Source: Cheiracanthium punctorium
Lineage: Eukaryota; Arthropoda; Arachnida; Araneae; Cheiracanthiidae
DNA: 64,000 bases
NCBI GenBank assembly: GCA_038373885.1
Contig: JAWZYV010000685.1
Location: 538,091-602,090 of the forward strand
Direction: 5' to 3'
Below, in pieces: positions 58,626 through 64,000 of this stretch. Under the pieces are notes generated by a model. It was not told the DNA's origin. It saw only the letters and a list, made by a program, of their open reading frames with translations, and did not search any database. How positions within the stretch are numbered: the stretch's first letter is position 1; each line of letters starts with the position of its first letter. The position numbers and the translations under genes were made by a program.

Positions 58626-59084
58626 GCAGACCTTCACACTTCGGCAGTCTACCATTTTCAGTGGCATAGCCATTGTGCCATTTTGAAACGATGATGTGGA
58701 AGAGTGGAGTATGGTGAGATAGCATGGGTGGTGGGGTAGCCAAAAATATAAATAAATTGTTTTTAATTTAAAGTTTTCTTTTTCGTCTGTATTTTCAGGC
58801 ATTTATTGGCAAAATTTCAACTCGTTAAAAAAAGTCTATTAATTGCATTGTGAAACAAAATATTATCTTCTGTCTGCTTATTAAATCCATATTCTTTTCC
58901 TGTGCCTCTAAAAAACTTTTAAGAAACTACATTCCTGAAAATTTGAGAAGTTCTGTTATTATTTTCAATTTAGAGAAATTCTAAACAGCTATCTTATTAT
59001 CGGAAAAAAGGGAGAATGTTTTAAAAATAAATTTCTTTCTATTTATGTTTTAGTACAGAAAGATAATTAAAAAAAAAAATGTTC

Positions 59085-59275
59085 GAGTGATTATGGTAAC
59101 GTTACACTAGGGCGATAAGCAAAGGATGGGGGTGCGTTAGTAGAAGGACTTTCTAGGGGGTTCTAACGCGTATTCACGTTACATCTGAAGAAAACCTACC
59201 AAAACTGTAGATCGTTAGATGGACAGCCGCGGGATGGGAACCGAATCCGGGACCCCAGAAAGGTAAAGTTAGAAC
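59085..59275 (-). repeat. SINE family G, copy 4 (best tRNA-like head)
   Basis: On the minus strand it opens ggtcccggattcggttccc, a B-box-like element, before the shared body and ends towards ataatcactcg. Confidence 0.65.
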
Positions 59276-59585
59276 AGAATTACGCATTGTTAATATTATG
59301 TTTCTAAATCAGGGGTAGCCAATCGTTTGCATGTCATGCACCAAATTTTTTCTCGAACGACTTCCTATGTGCCAAGCAGAACTCAAGCACCTTTTGCACT
59401 TCCTTATGTTCACAGGTAGAGTTGGAAAATATGAATTTGGCTTTAGTGTAGGGAAGGGAAATTAATAACAGTACTCCCTATAATGAGTATGAACATGATA
59501 TTCACATTGTTTTTCTGAGGATTCTAGAATTAATTTTTCGGATATTTGGTAGGAAATCAGAGATGGTTCGATTTTTGATGACAAT

Positions 59586-60477
59586 CAGGGATGTGCCAGC
59601 TGCTCTAAATGCTCCAAATCAATGAGGATGCTCCAATCTGCTACAAAAAGATCATTTTTGGACATTTTTGCTCCAAATTCACCAAAAGTGTAATTTGAAA
59701 TTTTTCCGTGTGCTAAAAACGCTTTTAATCTCCCAAATTTGTATAAAAAATTTCATTGCACCGTCTAAGCATTCTAATTTCAATCTTTTATCCATCAATC
59801 TTAAAATCGAAAATTTTTCATTTGACATTCCTTTGTAATCTCTAATACTTGAAGAATAAAAATTGGCCCGTATTTTAAATTTAATAATTTTATTTAAGTT
59901 GATGAAATTTTTAATTTTTTTAAGCTACTGGCAATAGTTATAAGGTTTAGTAAATATTAAGTTTTTTTTTATTATTTAAAATAGATATTTAGTATAACAC
60001 TGTATAAAATAACTGAACTTTTTAATAATTATTTTTTGAAAATTCTGACACACCTTTGTAGAAATAAAATTTGAAATTATATAAGCAATGTCAAATTGAA
60101 TGAAAAATCTTTTGTTTGCGAGACTTTAGATTCACCACTTCTAACTAAACTAGTCATATCATGGAATTTATAATTTAAATTGGGGGGAGGGAAAAAAAAA
60201 GATAGTGTAGATGTGAATATGATGTATTTTTATGTAAGAATTGTCAGTGCATGTGTAGTTTTTGTTGTTAAGTGTTTTAAGAACCTCCCTAATTTTCATT
60301 TTTCGGATTAGCATTCTTAAATGACTTCTCCCTTCCCTTGAAAAGTAAATTTTGTGTTTCAAAATTGCCATTGTTGTGCTCCATAAGTGACTTTTTTGTG
60401 TTCCAAATTGCTCCAGAAATCTGTTTTTCTTGCTCCACAAATTGCTCCAAAATTTATTTTCTACTGATACATGCCTG
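59586..60477. mobile_element. hAT-like element rich in TTGCTCCAAA
   Basis: CAGGGATGTGCCAG and, reversed, CAGGCATGTATCAG ends; GACAAT flanks both sides (59580-59585, 60478-60483). Many GCTCCAAAT units lie near both ends. No transposase frame. Confidence 0.6.
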
Positions 60478-60600
60478 GACAATGTATTTTGGAGTGTGCA
60501 AACTTCTACTCTAATCCGGCACTGAAAAATATGATGCATATATGCATCGCTATGCATTTAAGGGTTAAACTATAAGCATCTAATTAAAAAAAAATCGATC

Positions 60601-61165
60601 AGATTTTGAGATTTTGCGAAAATCGTTTAAAACTGAGTGAATCTTTGTTCATGCATTACGTAATAACGACTAAATCGAATGATATGAAATTGGGTCACGT
60701 TGCACCAAATTTCATAATGGAGGTTGCTCAATATAAATTATAGGTGTCAAATTTTTTAAACATTTTTATTAGATTTTGAGATTTTGTGAAAATTCTCTCA
60801 AAATACGTATATATTTCTTCAAGCATCACGTAATAACGACTAATACGAATGATACGAAATTTGGTGATAGGATAGGTAGTTGCTAATCTTAATTTATAGG
60901 CGTTGAATATTTAAAATATTGATTACATTTTGAGACTTTGTGAAAATCGCTTTAAAATGCTGAAATTTTGTTCCAGCATCACGAAATAAAGACTGCAGGG
61001 AATGAAACGGAATTGGGTGACATGATAGTTTGTCACTCAACTTAAATTCTAGGCTTCCAATTTTTCAAAAATATTGATTAGATTTTGAGATTTTGCGAAA
61101 ATTATTTCAATATGCGTAAATATTCGTTCGCGCATCACATAATTACGAATAAAGCGAATGAAATG
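60601..61165 (+). repeat. Tandem repeat, about 155-170 bp unit, four copies
   Basis: agattttgagattttgyg recurs at 60601, 60771, 60925 and 61080; each unit also carries gcatcacgtaataacgact and gaatgatacgaaattgggt. Confidence 0.9.
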
Positions 61166-61309
61166 ATGTTACTTAGTTACTCTCTAAGTAGTAGATAAAC
61201 GACAGTTCTGCCCATGCGGTGCCATGTTAATTCTGCGGTGCTGCCTGGATGAGTGCGTTCCCTGGGTCGAGAGAGAGAGGGGGGCGTGGTCGGACCGGAT
61301 GTGGGGAGA

Positions 61310-61515
61310 GGAAGTTGACCGGATGTTCAAAGGGTTGATAAGAATTTTTTTTCCTTTTTTGAAATAAGGGGACTTGTAATTTTTTTCAGATTGTGACATA
61401 TTTTTCAAATAAGGAGACTTGTAATTTTTTCAGACTTTAACAAATTTTTCAAATAAGGGGACTTGTAATTTTTTCAGACTTTAACAATTTTCTCAAATAA
61501 GAGGACTTGGAAAAA
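61310..61515 (+). repeat. Tandem repeat, about 52-bp unit, four copies
   Basis: aaataaggggacttgtaatt followed by ttttcagactttaaca recurs four times with slight changes. Confidence 0.88.
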
Positions 61516-61699
61516 ATTTCAGATTGCGATATATAATAATTAACTATGTGGAGCAAAGAAATGAACAACCTCCCCAGGAGGATTTAGTTTTCTTTACCAT
61601 TTAGTAATAGAACCAATGCAAATTGAATAAATGCTGCTTAATACATACTTCTAATTTTTGTATACCGTTTAAGATTATAGCATATATTTAATAAGTAAC

Positions 61700-62410
61700 A
61701 GTTTACTAGAATATTAAAGTAGGGTTTAGGATACCCATACATTTTCTACAAATTTCTTCTACTGTTAGGGAAGTGAGAAAATTATTCTATAGAACGATTT
61801 TAGTACCTATAGTTTTACAAATAATGATTTAGATAGTGTATGAACTTTTTTATCTAAACATTTTTTTTTCTTAAGAGATTTTTACCCAAGTTTTAATTAA
61901 GTTAAATAAGTAATTTTACAACAAATATTTTTTTAACCAACAGTTTTAATTTTAAGTTAAATAATTTTACAACAAATATTTTTTTAATTAATTTTACATC
62001 AAATATTTTTTTTAATCAAGAGTCAATTTATTTTTTATTTATTTTTACCAAGTTTTAATTTTAAGTTAAATAATTTTACAACAAATACATTTCTAATCAC
62101 GAGTTAATTTATTTTTATTTTTTTAAACCAAGTTTTAATTTTAAGTTAAATTATTTACAACAAATATTTCTTTCTAATCAAATGTTTTTAATTTATCAAG
62201 AAAAAATGTTAATCAAGTGTTTTTAATTTATCAAGAAAAAAAAATTAATCAAGTGTTTTTAATTTTTGTATATCCTATTTTTGTTAAGTAGACGTTTAAC
62301 ACTAAAGTAGGATTTAGGATACCCATATATTTTCTACAAATTTCTTCTACTGTTAGGCAAGTGAGAAAATTATACCATAGAAAGATTTTAGTACCTACAG
62401 ATTTTACAAA
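61700..62410 (+). repeat. 130-bp segment duplicated around an AT-rich tandem array
   Basis: taggatacccatayattttc through caaataatgattt occurs at 61712-61840 and 62310-62420. Between them, about five diverged units of ttttaattttaagttaaata and ttacaacaaatatt are arrayed. Confidence 0.8.
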
Positions 62411-62499
62411 TAATGATTTGAATATAGTCTTATTTTCTATTGCGAGAAAACCACTTTAGCCATATATCCCCCAAAACTCAAGTTTTTGTATACGAAATG

Positions 62500-62612
62500 T
62501 GTGAATACGCGTTAGATCCCCTTAGAAAGTCCTCCTACCAAGGCACCCCTCATCCTAAGCAGATACCCCCGCGTGCAGGTTTGCCTTAAAACACAAACAA
62601 ACAAAGTATTTA
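62500..62612 (+). repeat. SINE family G, copy 5
   Basis: gtgaatacgcgttagatccccttagaaagtcc and a cacaaacaaacaaa tail; the head is missing. Confidence 0.6.
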
Positions 62613-62741
62613 TCTAAACATTTTTTCTTACCCACACATTTTTGATAAATCTTAGGCAGCGATTATACTAGTTTATATTTTCTATAGATCAATTAGAGAA
62701 AAAATTACATTTTTAGTAATCCTACAAAATATTTTTTTACT

Positions 62742-62847
62742 GTATATCACAAGTAGAGTAACTTGATTTATAGAATTTCAATACGATACGAATTGTATAT
62801 CACAAGTAGAGTAACATGATTTATAGAATTTCAATACGATACGAGTT
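62742..62847 (+). repeat. Direct duplication, 53-bp unit
   Basis: Units at 62742-62794 and 62795-62847 starting gtatatcacaagtagagtaa differ by two bases. Confidence 0.95.
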
Positions 62848-62849
62848 AG

Positions 62850-64000
62850 ATTGTTTATGTGCAACACTCATTGCAGTTTGACTATGAAAGCATAATTTTA
62901 TACATGTATCAAGCTTTTGAGTGGTATGCACTTAACCTACTTTATAGAAAGGTGAGCATAACTAGAGACTAGATAGTACTATTGTTAGAAAGTTGAACTA
63001 TTGGAAATAAAAATTGAAGATCCGTTTTAGTATACTGCATGTACATAAAATATCTTTCAACTACTTAGATAGTTTAAATCGCAAATCATTACTTAAACTA
63101 AAAAATACAAGGTTTTTACTTACGTGAAGGGAGATCGTGCTAAATCTTCTAGTCTCTGGACAAAGTACCAACATCTATACGGCTAGCAAGACCGGAAAAT
63201 CGAATAATGATTTAAAATACATTATGCCTAATTCCCGGTCCAACTAGCACATGTTCATTCATTCTTAATCTTGGCTGAAAATATTAATAATATTTTGACA
63301 CTAAAAACAAAACACATTTGAAGATATTAAACGCTTTAAAAGTAATTTTTTTTTCTTATAACAATTTACCAGATTCACAATGCTATTTTATGTAGGATAA
63401 AATTAGTTAGCAAGCGAAAATTTAATCTTAGTTAGAATTTACTGAAATACAAATACCATGCATGCCTTATTTTCTATTAGGAGAAAGCCCTCAAACCCCA
63501 GTTTTTGTATACAAACTGCATAAAGTACTTCTACCGATAATGTCGATTGCTATTAATTACACTGGATTACCAAAATTTTGCAAAACACCAAAATACAGAA
63601 AAACATGCATTAACAAAAAAAAAAAATCACACTTAAAAGTACAACACATCAAAAGTGCAACTATAAGAACCGCATAATTATTTTCAATTAGAATTACGGT
63701 ATCAACTTATATGTAACTAAAATAATAGAAAATATTACACTTACCCTATACTTGTACACGCGAGAGGTGAAAATAATAAAAATACATAATAATTCACAAA
63801 AGAATGATTGAAGTAAAATCCACGTGCCTGTGATATTGCTGATAACAGAAATTTAGAGATAAGAGAGTGCCTTGAGGCTCTACAGAGCCGGTACAATAAG
63901 AGTTGGCCAGTTTGCCGATAAGATAAAACCAGGGAGGGTGCTAGGGGTATGCAATTGGGGACACGTGTTTCATTCTGCGTTCAAAAATGGGGACTTATGG
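62850..64000. other. No gene seen; two minus-strand donor-like sites
   Basis: gtaagt-type sites on the minus strand at about 63117-63122 and 63741-63746 could end untranslated exons of a gene whose start lies right of the window. A block at 63465-63520 repeats 62430-62490. Nothing firmer. Confidence 0.3.

Overview
The window is eukaryotic nuclear DNA, AT-rich and crowded with transposon remnants, with spliced genes whose introns run to several kilobases. Intron-rich gene structure, a sialin-like SLC17 transporter, Tc1, hAT, pogo and piggyBac-type elements and RTE-type LINE tails fit an arthropod genome, perhaps a spider or other chelicerate. The phylum is an inference with moderate confidence; I cannot name the species. 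Nothing here is bacterial: I see no operons, CRISPR arrays or rRNA.

Left third (2167-23299, minus strand): one complete protein gene. Ten coding exons with consensus splice sites join in frame into a 527-residue, 12-helix transporter of the SLC17 family (sialin / vesicular glutamate transporter / inorganic phosphate cotransporter group). A TATA box lies about 100 bp upstream of a start codon in a strong context. The introns hold hAT MITEs, a TA-flanked MITE with its empty site preserved next door, RTE-type tails, two ~940-bp AAGCTT-rich elements with tRNA-like cores, a broken Tc1 transposase, a 174-bp tandem repeat and several perfect hairpins.

Middle (23.4-54.5 kb): no gene I can support with confidence. 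It is a transposon graveyard with unusually readable nesting. A hAT element (27279-29636, near-perfect 8-bp target duplication) holds both a pogo-type element that was itself hit by a piggyBac-type MITE and an RTE-like LINE fragment bounded by a 13-bp duplication and itself interrupted. Other items are TTAA-flanked piggyBac-like MITEs with internal palindromes, several hAT MITE families with 8-bp duplications, an 805-bp foldback with three copies of its arm, and a probable solo LTR. One ORF at 26957-27175 may be a terminal exon.

Right third (54.5-64 kb): the last two coding exons of a plus-strand gene (54519-54567 and 58037-58188), product unrecognised, separated by an intron holding a long-TIR Tc1/mariner-like element and a pogo MITE. 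Downstream are SINEs, a hAT-like element and a cluster of diverged tandem repeats (60.6-62.9 kb). The two genes converge on no obvious shared pathway. No previously undescribed multi-gene system is evident; the main interest is the altered TM4 residue in the transporter and the transposon and hairpin structures.
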